From Crossaster papposus (taxonomy: Eukaryota > Echinodermata > Asteroidea > Velatida > Solasteridae), in assembly GCA_037893245.1 (NCBI GenBank), contig JBAIAA010001551.1, forward strand, positions 42,505 to 106,504: 64,000 nt of DNA, in the 5' to 3' direction. Positions 24,701-37,345 of the stretch are shown here, in pieces. The notes under the pieces were generated by a model. It had not been told where the DNA came from, ran no database searches, and saw nothing but the letters and a program-made list of their open reading frames with translations. Each line of letters starts with the position of its first letter. Within the stretch, counting starts at the first letter, position 1. A program made the position numbers and the translations under genes.

Positions 24701-27700
24701 CATAAGAAATATGTAAAGGGAAAGAAGTGTGCAAAAGAAATATGTAAAGGGAAAGAAGTGTGCATAAGAAATATGTAAAGGGAAAGAAGTGTGCATAAGA
24801 AATATGTAAAGGGAAAGAAGTGTGCATAAGAAATAAACACATGATGTCGGGACAAGCCCTCGAGTTAAATATGTAAAGGGAAAGAAGTGTGCATAAGAAA
24901 TATGTAAAGGGAAAGAAGTGTGCATAAGAAATATGTAAAGGGAAAGAAGTGTGCATAAGAAATATGTAAAGGGAAAGAAGTGTGCATAAGAAATATGTAA
25001 AGGGAAAGAAGTGTGCATAAGAAATATGTAAAGGGAAAGAAGTGTGCATAAGAAATATGTAAAGGGAAAGAAGTGTGCATAAGAAATATGTAAAGGGAAA
25101 GAAGTGTGCATAAGAAATATGTAAAGGGAAAGAAGTGTGCATAAGAAATATGTAAAGGGAAAGAAGTGTGCATAAGAAATATGTAAAGGGAAAGAAGTGT
25201 GCATAAGAAATATGTAAAGGGAAAGAAGTGTGCATAAGAAATATGTAAAGGGAAAGAAGTGTGCATAAGAAATATGTAAAGGGAAAGAAGTGTGCATAAG
25301 AAATATGTAAAGGGAAAGAAGTGTGCATAAGAAATATGTAAAGGGAAAGAAGTGTGCATAAGAAATATGTAAAGGGAAAGAAGTGTGCATAAGAAATATG
25401 TAAAGGGAAAGAAGTGTGCATAAGAAATATGTAAAGGGAAAGAAGTGTGCATAAGAAATATGTAAAGGGAAAGAAGTGTGCATAAGAAATATGTAAAGGG
25501 AAAGAAGTGTGCATAAGAAATAAACACATGATGTCGGGACAAGCCCTCGACTTAAATATGTAAAGGGAAAGAAGTGTGCATAATAAATATGTAAAGGGAA
25601 AGAAGTGTGCATAAGAAATATGTAAAGGGAAAGAAGTGTGCATAAGAAATATGTAAAGGGAAAGAAGTGTGCATAAGAAATATGTAAAGGGAAAGAAGTG
25701 TGCATAAGAAATATGTAAAGGGAAAGAAATGTGCATAAGAAATATGTAAAGGGAAAGAAGTGTGCATAATAAATATGTAAAGGAAAAGAAGTGTGCATAA
25801 GAAATATGTAAAGGGAAAGAAGTGTGCATAAGAAATATGTAAAGGGAAAGAAGTGTGCATAAGAAATATGTAAAGGGAAAGAAGTGTGCAAAAGAAATAT
25901 GTAAAGGGAAAGAAGTGTGCATAAGAAATATGTAAAGGGAAAGAAGTGTGCATAAGAAATATGTAAAGGGAAAGAAGTGTGCATAATAAATATGTAAAGG
26001 AAAAGAAGTGTGCATAAGAAATATGTAAAGGGAAAGAAGTGTGCAATAGAAATATGTAAAGGGAAAGAAGTGTGCATAAGAAATATGTAAAGGGAAAGAA
26101 GTGTTCATAAGAAATATGTAAAGGGAAAGAAGTATGCATAAGAAATATGTAAAGGGAAAGAAGTGTGCATAAGAAATATGTAAAGGGAGAGAAGTGTGCA
26201 TAAGAAATATGTAAAGGGAAAGAAGTGTGCATAAGAAATATGTAAAGGGAAAGAAGTGTGCATAAGAAATATGTAAAGGGAAAGAAGTGTGCATAAGAAA
26301 TATGTAAAGGGAAAGAAGTGTGCATAAGAAATATGTAAAGGGAAAGAAGTGTGCATAAGAAATATGTAAAGGGAAAGAAGTGTGCATAAGAAATATGTAA
26401 AGGGAAAGAAGTGTGCATAAGAAATATGTAAAGGGAAAGAAGTGTGCATAAGAAATATGTAAAGGGAAAGAAGTGTGCATAAGAAATATGTAAAGGGAAA
26501 GAAGTGTGCATAAGAAATATGTAAAGGGAAAGAAGTGTGCATAAGAAATAAACACATGATGTCGGGACAAGCCCTCGAGTTAAATATGTAAAGGGAAAGA
26601 AGTGTGCATAAGAAATATGTAAAGGGAAAGAAGTGTGCATAAGAAATATGTAAAGGGAAAGAAGTGTGCATAAGAAATATGTAAAGGGAAAGAAGTGTGC
26701 ATAAGAAATATGTAAAGGGAAAGAAGTGTGCATAAGAAATAAACACATGGTGTCGGGACAAGCCCTCGAGTTAAATATGTAAAGGGAAAGAAGTGTGCAT
26801 AAGAAATATGTAAAGGGAAAGAAGTGTGCATAAGAAATATGTAAAGGGAAAGAAGTGTGCATAAGAAATATGTAAAGGGAAAGAAGTGTGCATAAGAAAT
26901 ATGTAAAGGGAAAGAAGTGTGCATAAGAAATATGTAAAGGGAAAGAAGTGTGCATAAGAAATATGTAAAGGGAAAGAAGTGTGCATAATAAATATGTAAA
27001 GGGAAAGAAGTGTGCATAATAAATATGTAAAGGGAAAGAAGTGTGCATAAGAAATATGTAAAGGGAAAGAAGTGTGCATAAGAAATATATAAAGGGAAAG
27101 AAGTGTGCATAAGAAATATGTAAAGGGAAAGAAGTGTGCATACGAAATATGTAAAGGGAAAGAAGTGTGCTTAAGAAATATGTAAAGGGAAAGAAGTGTG
27201 CATAAGAAATATGTAAAGGGAAAGAAGTGTGCATAAGAAATATGTAAAGGGAAAGAAGTGTGCATAAGAAATATGTAAAGGGAAAGAAGTGTGCATAAGA
27301 AATATGTAAAGGGAAAGAAGTGTGCATAAGAAATATGTAAAGGGAAAGAAGTGTGCATAAGAAATATGTAAAGGGAAAGAAGTGTGCATAAGAAATATGT
27401 AAAGGGAAAGAAGTGTGCATAAGAAATATATAAAGGGAAAGAAGTGTGCATAAGAAATATGTAAAGGGAAAGAAGTGTGCATACGAAATATGTAAAGGGA
27501 AAGAAGTGTGCATAAGAAATAAACACATGATGTCGGGACAAGCCCTCGAGTTAAATATGTAAAGGGAAAGAAGTGTGCATAAGAAATATGTAAAGGGAAA
27601 GAAGTGTGCATAAGAAATATGTAAAGGGAAAGAAGTGTGCATAAGAAATATGTAAAGGGAAAGAAGTGTGCATAAGAAATATGTAAAGGGAAAGAAGTGT

Positions 27701-30700
27701 GCATAAGAAATATGTAAAGGGAAAGAAGTGTGCATAAGAAATATGTAAAGGGAAAGAAGTGTGCATAAGAAATATGTAAAGGGAAAGAAGTGTGCATAAG
27801 AAATATGTAAAGGGAAAGAAGTGTGCATAAGAAATATGTAAAGGGAAAGAAGTGTGCATAAGAAATATGTAAAGGGAAAGAAGTGTGCATAAGAAATATG
27901 TAAAGGGAAAGAAGTGTGCATAAGAAATATGTAAAGGGAAAGAAGTGTGCATAAGAAATATGTAAAGGGAAAGAAGTGTGCATAAGAAATATGTAAAGGG
28001 AAAGAAGTGTGCATAAGAAATATGTAAAGGGAAAGAAGTGTGCATAAGAAATATGTAAAGGGAAAGAAGTGTGCATAAGAAATATGTAAAGGGAAAGAAG
28101 TGTGCATAAGAAATATGTAAAGGGAAAGAAGTGTGCATAAGAAATATGTAAAGGGAAAGAAGTGTGCATAAGAAATATGTAAAGGGAAAGAAGTGTGCAT
28201 AAGAAATAAACACATGATGTCGGGACAAGCCCTCGACTTAAATATGTAAAGGGAAAGAAGTGTGCATAATAAATATGTAAAGGGAAAGAAGTGTGCATAA
28301 TAAATATGTAAAGGGAAAGAAGTGTGCATAAGAAATATGTAAAGGGAAAGAAGTGTGCATAAGAAATATGTAAAGGGAAAGAAGTGTGCATAAGAAATAT
28401 GTAAAGGGAAAGAAGTGTGCATAAGAAATATGTAAAGGGAAAGAAGTGTGCATAATAAATATGTAAAGGAAAAGAAGTGTGCATAAGAAATATGTAAAGG
28501 GAAAGAAGTGTGCATAAGAAATATGTAAAGGGAAAGAAGTGTGCATAAGAAATATGTAAAGGGAAAGAAGTGTGCAAAAGAAATATGTAAAGGGAAAGAA
28601 GTGTGCATAAGAAATATGTAAAGGGAAAGAAGTGTGCATAAGAAATATGTAAAGGGAAAGAAGTGTGCATAATAAATATGTAAAGGAAAAGAAGTGTGCA
28701 TAAGAAATATGTAAAGGGAAAGAAGTGTGCATAAGAAATATGTAAAGGGAAAGAAGTGTGCATAAGAAATATGTAAAGGGAAAGAAGTGTTCATAAGAAA
28801 TATGTAAAGGGAAAGAAGTATGCATAAGAAATATGTAAAGGGAAAGAAGTGTGCATAAGAAATATGTAAAGGGAGAGAAGTGTGCATAAGAAATATGTAA
28901 AGGGAAAGAAGTGTGCATAAGAAATATGTAAAGGGAAAGAAGTGTGCATAAGAAATATGTAAAGGGAAAGAAGTGTGCATAAGAAATATGTAAAGGGAAA
29001 GAAGTGTGCATAAGAAATATGTAAAGGGAAAGAAGTGTGCATAAGAAATATGTAAAGGGAAAGAAGTGTGCATAAGAAATATGTAAAGGGAAAGAAGTGT
29101 GCATAAGAAATATGTAAAGGGAAAGAAGTGTGCATAAGAAATATGTAAAGGGAAAGAAGTGTGCATAAGAAATATGTAAAGGGAAAGAAGTGTGCATAAG
29201 AAATATGTAAAGGGAAAGAAGTGTGCATAAGAAATAAACACATGATGTCGGGACAAGCCCTCGAGTTAAATATGTAAAGGGAAAGAAGTGTGCATAAGAA
29301 ATATGTAAAGGGAAAGAAGTGTGCATAAGAAATATGTAAAGGGAAAGAAGTGTGCATAAGAAATATGTAAAGGGAAAGAAGTGTGCATAAGAAATATGTA
29401 AAGGGAAAGAAGTGTGCATAAGAAATAAACACATGGTGTCGGGACAAGCCCTCGAGTTAAATATGTAAAGGGAAAGAAGTGTGCATAAGAAATATGTAAA
29501 GGGAAAGAAGTGTGCATAAGAAATATGTAAAGGGAAAGAAGTGTGCATAAGAAATATGTAAAGGGAAAGAAGTGTGCATAAGAAATATGTAAAGGGAAAG
29601 AAGTGTGCATAAGAAATATGTAAAGGGAAAGAAGTGTGCATAAGAAATATGTAAAGGGAAAGAAGTGTGCATAATAAATATGTAAAGGGAAAGAAGTGTG
29701 CATAATAAATATGTAAAGGGAAAGAAGTGTGCATAAGAAATATGTAAAGGGAAAGAAGTGTGCATAAGAAATATATAAAGGGAAAGAAGTGTGCATAAGA
29801 AATATGTAAAGGGAAAGAAGTGTGCATACGAAATATGTAAAGGGAAAGAAGTGTGCATAAGAAATAAACACATGATGTCGGGACAAGCCCTCGAGTTAAA
29901 TATGTAAAGGGAAAGAAGTGTGCATAAGAAATATGTAAAGGGAAAGAAGTGTGCATAAGAAATATGTAAAGGGAAAGAAGTGTGCATAAGAAATATGTAA
30001 AGGGAAAGAAGTGTGCATAAGAAATATGTAAAGGGAAAGAAGTGTGCATAAGAAATATGTAAAGGGAAAGAAGTGTGCATAAGAAATATGTAAAGGGAAA
30101 GAAGTGTGCAAAAGAAATATGTAAAGGGAAAGAAGTGTGCATAAGAAATATGTAAAGGGAAAGAAGTGTGCATAAGAAATATGTAAAGGGAAAGAAGTGT
30201 GCATAAGAAATATGTAAAGGGAAAGAAGTGTGCATAAGAAATATGTAAAGGGAAAGAAGTGTGCATAAGAAATATGTAAAGGGAAAGAAGTGTGCATAAG
30301 AAATATGTAAAGGGAAAGAAGTGTGCATAAGAAATATGTAAAGGGAAAGAAGTGTGCATAAGAAATATGTAAAGGGAAAGAAGTGTGCATAAGAAATATG
30401 TAAAGGGAAAGAAGTGTGCATAATAAATATGTAAAGGGAAAGAAGTGTGCATAAGAAATATGTAAAGGGAAAGAAGTGTGCATAAGAAATATGTAAAGGG
30501 AAAGAAGTGTGCATAAGAAATATGTAAAGGGAAAGAAGTGTGCATAAGAAATAAACACATGATGTCGGGACAAGCCCTCGACTTAAATATGTAAAGGGAA
30601 AGAAGTGTGCATAATAAATATGTAAAGGGAAAGAAGTGTGCATAAGAAATATGTAAAGGGAAAGAAGTGTGCATAAGAAATATGTAAAGGGAAAGAAGTG

Positions 30701-33700
30701 TGCATAAGAAATATGTAAAGGGAAAGAAGTGTGCATAAGAAATATGTAAAGGGAAAGAAGTGTGCATAAGAAATATGTAAAGGGAAAGAAGTGTGCATAA
30801 TAAATATGTAAAAGAAAAGAAGTGTGCATAAGAAATATGTAAAGGGAAAGAAGTGTGCATAAGAAATATGTAAAGGGAAAGAAGTGTGCATAAAAAATAT
30901 GTAAAGGGAAAGAAGTGTGCAAAAGAAATATGTAAAGGGAAAGAAGTGTGCATAAGAAATATGTAAAGGGAAAGAAGTGTGCATAAGAAATATGTAAAGG
31001 GAAAGAAGTGTGCATAATAAATATGTAAAGGAAAAGAAGTGTGCATAAGAAATATGTAAAGGGAAAGAAGTGTGCATAAGAAATATGTAAAGGGAAAGAA
31101 GTGTGCATAAGAAATATGTAAAGGGAAAGAAGTGTTCATAAGAAATATGTAAAGGGAAAGAAGTATGCATAAGAAATATGTAAAGGGAAAGAAGTGTGCA
31201 TAAGAAATATGTAAAGGGAGAGAAGTGTGCATAAGAAATATGTAAAGGGAAAGAAGTGTGCATAAGAAATATGTAAAGGGAAAGAAGTGTGCATAAGAAA
31301 TATGTAAAGGGAAAGAAGTGTGCATAAGAAATATGTAAAGGGAAAGAAGTGTGCATAAGAAATATGTAAAGGGAAAGAAGTGTGCATAAGAAATATGTAA
31401 AGGGAAAGAAGTGTGCATAAGAAATATGTAAAGGGAAAGAAGTGTGCATAAGAAATATGTAAAGGGAAAGAAGTGTGCATAAGAAATATGTAAAGGGAAA
31501 GAAGTGTGCATAAGAAATATGTAAAGGGAAAGAAGTGTGCATAAGAAATATGTAAAGGGAAAGAAGTGTGCATAAGAAATATGTAAAGGGAAAGAAGTGT
31601 GCATAAGAAATATGTAAAGGGAAAGAAGTGTGCATAAGAAATATGTAAAGGGAAAAAAGTGTGCATAAGAAATATGTAAAGGGAAAGAAGTGTGCATAAG
31701 AAATATGTAAAGGGAAAGAAGTGTGCATAAGAAATATGTAAAGGGAAAGAAGTGTGCATAAGAAATAAACACATGATGTCGGGACAAGCCCTCGAGTTAA
31801 ATATGTAAAGGGAAAGAAGTGTGCATAAGAAATATGTAAAGGGAAAGAAGTGTGCATAAGAAATATGTAAAGGGAAAGAAGTGTGCATAAGAAATATGTA
31901 AAGGGAAAGAAGTGTGCATAAGAAATATGTAAAGGGAAAGAAGTGTGCATAAGAAATATGTAAAGGGAAAGAAGTGTGCATAAGAAATATGTAAAGGGAA
32001 AGAAGTGTGCATAAGAAATATGTAAAGGGAAAGAAGTGTGCATAAGAAATATGTAAAGGGAAAGAAGTGTGCATAAGAAATATGTAAAGGGAAAGAAGTG
32101 TGCATAAGAAATATGTAAAGGGAAAGAAGTGTGCATAAGAAATATGTAAAGGGAAAGAAGTGTGCATAAGAAATATGTAAAGGGAAAGAAGTGTGCATAA
32201 GAAATATGTAAAGGGAAAGGAGTGTGCATAAGAAATATGTAAAGGGAAAGAAGTGTGCATAAGAAATATGTAAAGGGAAAGAAGTGTGCATAAGAAATAT
32301 GTAAAGGGAAAGAAGTGTGCATAAGAAATATGTAAAGGGAAAGAAGTGTGCATAAGAAATATGTAAAGGGAAAGAAGTGTGCATAAGAAATATGTAAAGG
32401 GAAAGAAGTGTGCATAAGAAATATGTAAAGGGAAAGAAGTGTGCATAAGAAATATGTAAAGGGAAAGAAGTGTGCATAAGAAATATGTAAAGGGAAAGAA
32501 GTGTGCATAAGAAATATGTAAAGGGAAAGAAGTGTGCATAAGAAATATGTAAAGGGAAAGAAGTGTGCATAAGAAATATGTAAAGGGAAAGAAGTGTGCA
32601 TAAGAAATATGTAAAGGGAAAGAAGTGTGCATAAGAAATATGTAAAGGGAAAGAAGTGTGCATAAGAAATATGTAAAGGGAAAGAAGTGTGCATAAGAAA
32701 TATGTAAAGGAAAAGAAGTGTGCATAAGAAATATGTAAAGGGAAAGAAGTGTGCATAAGAAATATGTAAAGGGAAAGAAGTGTGCATAAGAAATATGTAA
32801 AGGGAAAGAAGTGTGCATAAGAAATATGTAAAGGGAAAGAAGTGTGCATAAGAAATATGTAAAGGGAAAGAAGTGTGCATAAGAAATATGTAAAGGGAAA
32901 GAAGTGTGCATAAGAAATATGTAAAGGGAAAGAAGTGTGCATAAGAAATATGTAAAGGGAAAGAAGTGTGCATAAGAAATATGTAAAGGGAAAGAAGTGT
33001 GCATAAGAAATATGTAAAGGGAAAGAAGTGTGCATAAGAAATATGTAAAGGGAAAGAAGTGTGCATAAGAAATATGTAAAGGGAAAGAAGTGTGCATAAT
33101 AAATATGTAAAGGGAAAGAAGTGTGCATAAGAAATATGTAAAGGGAAAGAAGTGTGCATAAGAAATATGTAAAGGGAAAGAAGTGTGCATAAGAAATATG
33201 TAAAGGGAAAGAAGTGTGCATAAGAAATAAACACATGATGTCGGGACAAGCCCTCGACTTAAATATGTAAAGGGAAAGAAGTGTGCATAATAAATATGTA
33301 AAGGGAAAGAAGTGTGCATAAGAAATATGTAAAGGGAAAGAAGTGTGCATAAGAAATATGTAAAGGGAAAGAAGTGTGCATAAGAAATATGTAAAGGGAA
33401 AGAAGTGTGCATAAGAAATATGTAAAGGGAAAGAAGTGTGCATAAGAAATATGTAAAGGGAAAGAAGTGTGCATAATAAATATGTAAAAGAAAAGAAGTG
33501 TGCATAAGAAATATGTAAAGGGAAAGAAGTGTGCATAAGAAATATGTAAAGGGAAAGAAGTGTGCATAAAAAAATATGTAAAGGGAAAGAAGTGTGCAAA
33601 AGAAATATGTAAAGGGAAAGAAGTGTGCATAAGAAATATGTAAAGGGAAAGAAGTGTGCATAAGAAATATGTAAAGGGAAAGAAGTGTGCATAATAAATA

Positions 33701-34473
33701 TGTAAAGGAAAAGAAGTGTGCATAAGAAATATGTAAAGGGAAAGAAGTGTGCATAAGAAATATGTAAAGGGAAAGAAGTGTGCATAAGAAATATGTAAAG
33801 GGAAAGAAGTGTTCATAAGAAATATGTAAAGGGAAAGAAGTATGCATAAGAAATATGTAAAGGGAAAGAAGTGTGCATAAGAAATATGTAAAGGGAGAGA
33901 AGTGTGCATAAGAAATATGTAAAGGGAAAGAAGTGTGCATAAGAAATATGTAAAGGGAAAGAAGTGTGCATAAGAAATATGTAAAGGGAAAGAAGTGTGC
34001 ATAAGAAATATGTAAAGGGAAAGAAGTGTGCATAAGAAATATGTAAAGGGAAAGAAGTGTGCATAAGAAATATGTAAAGGGAAAGAAGTGTGCATAAGAA
34101 ATATGTAAAGGGAAAGAAGTGTGCATAAGAAATATGTAAAGGGAAAGAAGTGTGCATAAGAAATATGTAAAGGGAAAGAAGTGTGCATAAGAAATATGTA
34201 AAGGGAAAGAAGTGTGCATAAGAAATATGTAAAGGGAAAGAAGTGTGCATAAGAAATATGTAAAGGGAAAGAAGTGTGCATAAGAAATATGTAAAGGGAA
34301 AGAAGTGTGCATAAGAAATATGTAAAGGGAAAAAAGTGTGCATAAGAAATATGTAAAGGGAAAGAAGTGTGCATAAGAAATATGTAAAGGGAAAGAAGTG
34401 TGCATAAGAAATATGTAAAGGGAAAGAAGTGTGCATAAGAAATAAACACATGATGTCGGGACAAGCCCTCGAG
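21703..34473. repeat. Multi-kilobase higher-order repeat marked by box subtypes
   Basis: Box spacings (start of CTCGAG or CTCGAC) run 1028, 191, 780, 687, 470, 687, 1028, 191, 780, 687, 1028, 191, 439, 687, 1214, 1462, 1215. The block 21703..24389 (2,686 bp) recurs at 25546..28232 (offset 3843), and in shortened form at 28232..30577. The 780-bp interval there is 439 bp, exactly 11 units shorter. The segment 30577..31791 recurs at 33253..34468. The CTCGAC box subtype occurs only at 21703, 24389, 25546, 28232, 30577 and 33253, and CACATGGTG only at 22922, 26765 and 29451. A GTTCAT, GTATGCAT, GGGAGAG unit series precedes the next box in five copies (near 22261, 26104, 28790, 31135, 33811). Confidence 0.9.
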
Positions 34474-34475
34474 TT

Positions 34476-35988
34476 AAATATGTAAAGGGAAAGAAGTGTG
34501 CATAAGAAATATGTAAAGGGAAAGAAGTGTGCATAAGAAATATGTAAAGGGAAAGAAGTGTGCATAAGAAATATGTAAAGGGAAAGAAGTGTGCATAAGA
34601 AATATGTAAAGGGAAAGAAGTGTGCATAAGAAATATGTAAAGGGAAAGAAGTGTGCATAAGAAATATGTAAAGGGAAAGAAGTGTGCATAAGAAATATGT
34701 AAAGGGAAAGAAGTGTGCATAAGAAATATGTAAAGGGAAAGAAGTGTGCATAAGAAATATGTAAAGGGAAAGAAGTGTGCATAAGAAATATGTAAAGGGA
34801 AAGAAGTGTGCATAAGAAATATGTAAAGGGAAAGAAGTGTGCATAAGAAATATGTAAAGGGAAAGAAGTGTGCATAAGAAATATGTAAAGGGAAAGAAGT
34901 GTGCATAAGAAATATGTAAAGGGAAAGAAGTGTGCATAAGAAATATGTAAAGGGAAAGAAGTGTGCATAAGAAATATGTAAAGGGAAAGAAGTGTGCATA
35001 AGAAATATGTAAAGGGAAAGAAGTGTGCATAAGAAATATGTAAAGGGAAAGAAGTGTGCATAAGAAATATGTAAAGGGAAAGAAGTGTGCATAAGAAATA
35101 TGTAAAGGGAAAGAAGTGTGCATAAGAAATATGTAAAGGGAAAGAAGTGTGCATAAGAAATATGTAAAGGGAAAGAAGTGTGCATAAGAAATATGTAAAG
35201 GGAAAGAAGTGTGCATAAGAAATATGTAAAGGGAAAGAAGTGTGCATAAGAAATATGTAAAGGGAAAGAAGTGTGCATAAGAAATATGTAAAGGGAAAGA
35301 AGTGTGCATAAGAAATATGTAAAGGGAAAGAAGTGTGCATAAGAAATATGTAAAGGGAAAGAAGTGTGCATAAGAAATATGTAAAGGGAAAGAAGTGTGC
35401 ATAAGAAATATGTAAAGGGAAAGAAGTGTGCATAAGAAATATGTAAAGGGAAAGAAGTGTGCATAAGAAATATGTAAAGGGAAAGAAGTGTGCATAAGAA
35501 ATATGTAAAGGGAAAGAAGTGTGCATAAGAAATATGTAAAGGGAAAGAAGTGTGCATAAGAAATATGTAAAGGGAAAGAAGTGTGCATAAGAAATATGTA
35601 AAGGGAAAGAAGTGTGCATAAGAAATATGTAAAGGGAAAGAAGTGTGCATAAGAAATATGTAAAGGGAAAGAAGTGTGCATAAGAAATATGTAAAGGGAA
35701 AGAAGTGTGCATAAGAAATATGTAAAGGGAAAGAAGTGTGCATAAGAAATATGTAAAGGGAAAGAAGTGTGCATAAGAAATATGTAAAGGGAAAGAAGTG
35801 TGCATAAGAAATATGTAAAGGGAAAGAAGTGTGCATAAGAAATATGTAAAGGGAAAGAAGTGTGCATAAGAAATATGTAAAGGGAAAGAAGTGTGCATAA
35901 GAAATATGTAAAGGGAAAGAAGTGTGCATAAGAAATATGTAAAGGGAAAGAAGTGTGCATAAGAAATATGTAAAGGGAAAGAAGTGTG
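34476..35988. repeat. Invariant satellite stretch next to the retroelement
   Basis: From the box at 34468 to the retroelement I see about 49 units with no substitution and no box. The last unit is cut after GAAGTGTG by the element. This is the unit in which the insertion took place. Confidence 0.8.
35985..35988. repeat. Target-site duplication, left copy (TGTG)
   Basis: The satellite is interrupted after GAAGTGTG. The same four bases start the right flank (TGTGCATAAG). Because the LTR also starts with TGTG, the exact left boundary is inferred from the satellite phase. Confidence 0.8.
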
Positions 35989-36043
35989 TGTGAAGGAAAT
36001 GTATAAATTTTATGAGAGGAAAACAAACAACGAACGACTGTTA

Positions 36044-36049
36044 TTTATT
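36044..36049 (-). terminator. Candidate polyadenylation signal AATAAA, 3' LTR
   Basis: AATAAA on the minus strand lies 55 bp before the end of the LTR, followed by T/G-rich DNA (GTTCGTTGTTTG on the minus strand). This is the usual place for a retroelement poly(A) signal. The 5' LTR copy is at 40054..40059. Confidence 0.5.
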
Positions 36050-36630
36050 TTCCAATTGGACTTGTCTTTGTCCCGACCCCGTTGGCTAAATAATAATCTA
36101 ATAAGCCTACACGTTTCGGGAAAACAGTCCAATCTTAATTACACGGTCCAAAATAGCGCTGCCACCAGGCGGAAAATTTATAGGCACTAAACCCCCGGAG
36201 TTCCGCCTCACCGGTTTAGTATTTCTCGATCTCAGGCTCTGGTTCGTAGTCACAGTATATGACCCAGTGAAGAAGTATAACGTGCAGTACTAAACAGTCT
36301 CTATTTTACTAAGGACAATTATGACACTAAAAGAAATTCACTCTTCAGGCAGATATTCAACACAACTCAAGAATATTAATTATTTAATTCCAATCCACAC
36401 AAATCGCAGATGTGCTAAAGCTCAGTCAAGTTCGCCTATATAATTACTTAAGACTTTAAATATGGGCTGAGGAAATACAATGCTCTCTGCACTGGCTAAG
36501 AACGAGCCTTATTCTCTGAATTAATTCACCAAGTCGAGGATGCAGTCAGAGGTAGTGCTCTCTGTACTGGGAGGAAAATAACCAGTCTCCAAGTTATACC
36601 CCTAAACAGCTTAAATAAATCAACCACACA

Positions 36631-36735
36631 GGCAATCCTTATGCCTCTTAATCGGAATATCACTAGGCAATCCCTATGCCACTCGAAATAACTATTACTA
36701 GGCAATCCTATGCCACTCGAAACAAATTAACGCTA
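36631..36735. repeat. Three-copy 35-bp tandem repeat in the 3' LTR
   Basis: Units start GGCAATCC at 36631, 36666 and 36701, exactly 35 bp apart. They share GGCAATCCYTATGCC near the start (the third lacks one base) and end CTA. The identical block is in the other LTR at 40641..40745. Each unit carries the short inverted pair GGCA/TGCC. Confidence 0.75.
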
Positions 36736-36858
36736 AGTCAAGGCCTCTGACTAAGTCTGCCAGTAGTTTATTGAATCTCCTTAGCACGTGGAATAACTTG
36801 GATGACCTTAGATTACTTTATCAAACTCCTCCATTCCATTAATAAGCAGGCTAACTCA

Positions 36859-37190
36859 CGATGTATCCTCTGAACTCGGGTCCAGCTCCTCAACTCGCTC
36901 CTCTAGTCTGCTCCTCACTTGCTCCTCTCCTCTGCTCCTCGACTCGCTCCTCTGCTCCTCAAAGGATAGTGCTCTGATGTGACGATGTATCCTCTAGACT
37001 CGGGTCCAGCTCCTTAGCTCCTCAATTCGCTCCTCTTATTAGTCTGCTCCTCAACTTCAATTCTCCTCAGCTCCAATTCTAGCTCCTCCAATTATATTGT
37101 CTTCTCCCTTCCTCCGTTTGCTTGTTCTCACTAAGACTTGATTGGTTGCCTCCTCTGCCGCTCCTCAGCTCCTCTGCTCCTCTGCTATTG
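36859..37190. repeat. CT-rich low-complexity region of the LTR with an internal 124-bp-offset repeat
   Basis: GCTCCTC and GCTCCTCT motifs recur many times. A longer segment, starting CGATGTATCCTCT and continuing through ACTCGGGTCCAGCTCCT, occurs at 36859 and again at 36983. The other LTR has the same region at 40869..41200. On the element's coding strand this is GA-rich. Confidence 0.7.
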
Positions 37191-37273
37191 GCAGCGCAGC
37201 GCCCAACTAACCCAGTGCAACCAGATCAACCAGACCAGACAAGACAAGACCCCGAATTCACCAAAATGTACCC

Positions 37274-37345
37274 CTTTTATACGGCTTTGAATCGCGCGCC
37301 TTACGCGCGTACTTTTCATGAGCGTAGTAAATAGGCCACGCCCAC
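37274..37345 (-). promoter_or_regulatory. Candidate core promoter in the 3' LTR (TATA plus GC box)
   Basis: On the minus strand a GTGGGCGTGG sequence (37336..37345, SP/KLF-like) lies upstream of a CGCGCG-CGTAAGG-type inverted repeat (37293..37309). TATAAAAG (37274..37281) follows. The order and spacing resemble an RNA polymerase II core promoter. If used, transcription would start near 37250, giving a very long R-U5 of about 1.2 kb. An alternative TATAAA at 36177..36182 would give a shorter, more usual R region. No experimental support can be seen here. Confidence 0.45.

Larger units (their letters stand above)
1..35988. repeat. 31-bp satellite array, left block
   Basis: This is an uninterrupted head-to-tail tandem array of a 31-bp unit (first unit 1..31), running in one orientation up to the retroelement. 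The unit is AT-rich (10 G+C of 31) and purine-rich on the plus strand (24 of 31), with a single C. It includes a 13-nt all-purine run that spans unit junctions. Most units match the consensus exactly. Others carry recurrent single-base changes such as GTGAATAAG, GCATACG, CATAATAAA, GCAAAAG, AAGGAAAAG and GTGTTCAT. Thirty-three units carry the 36-bp box insertion. Only a few indels break the 31-bp phase: +1 near 10525, +2 near 16594, +1 near 33568. The array runs off the left edge of the window. I see no gene in it. A centromeric or heterochromatic location is inference. Confidence 0.97.

Noticed and set aside
1..35988. CRISPR array
   Set aside because: The direct repeats are contiguous with no unique spacers, and the context is eukaryotic with no cas genes.
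36069..36079. Shared TTGTCCCGAC between the LTR and the minus strand of the satellite box, as evidence that the box came from the element
   Set aside because: Only about 10 bases match and the flanks are unrelated. This is expected by chance at this scale.
36161..36176. CTCF-like site (CCACCAGGCGG) in the LTR
   Set aside because: Several core positions mismatch the vertebrate consensus. The similarity is better explained as a copy of the PBS/LTR junction.
35984..36190. Plus-strand short frames in the LTRs (35984..36190, 37122..37334, 37318..37527 and copies)
   Set aside because: Short, antisense to the element, partly in CT-rich low-complexity DNA, and no family resemblance.
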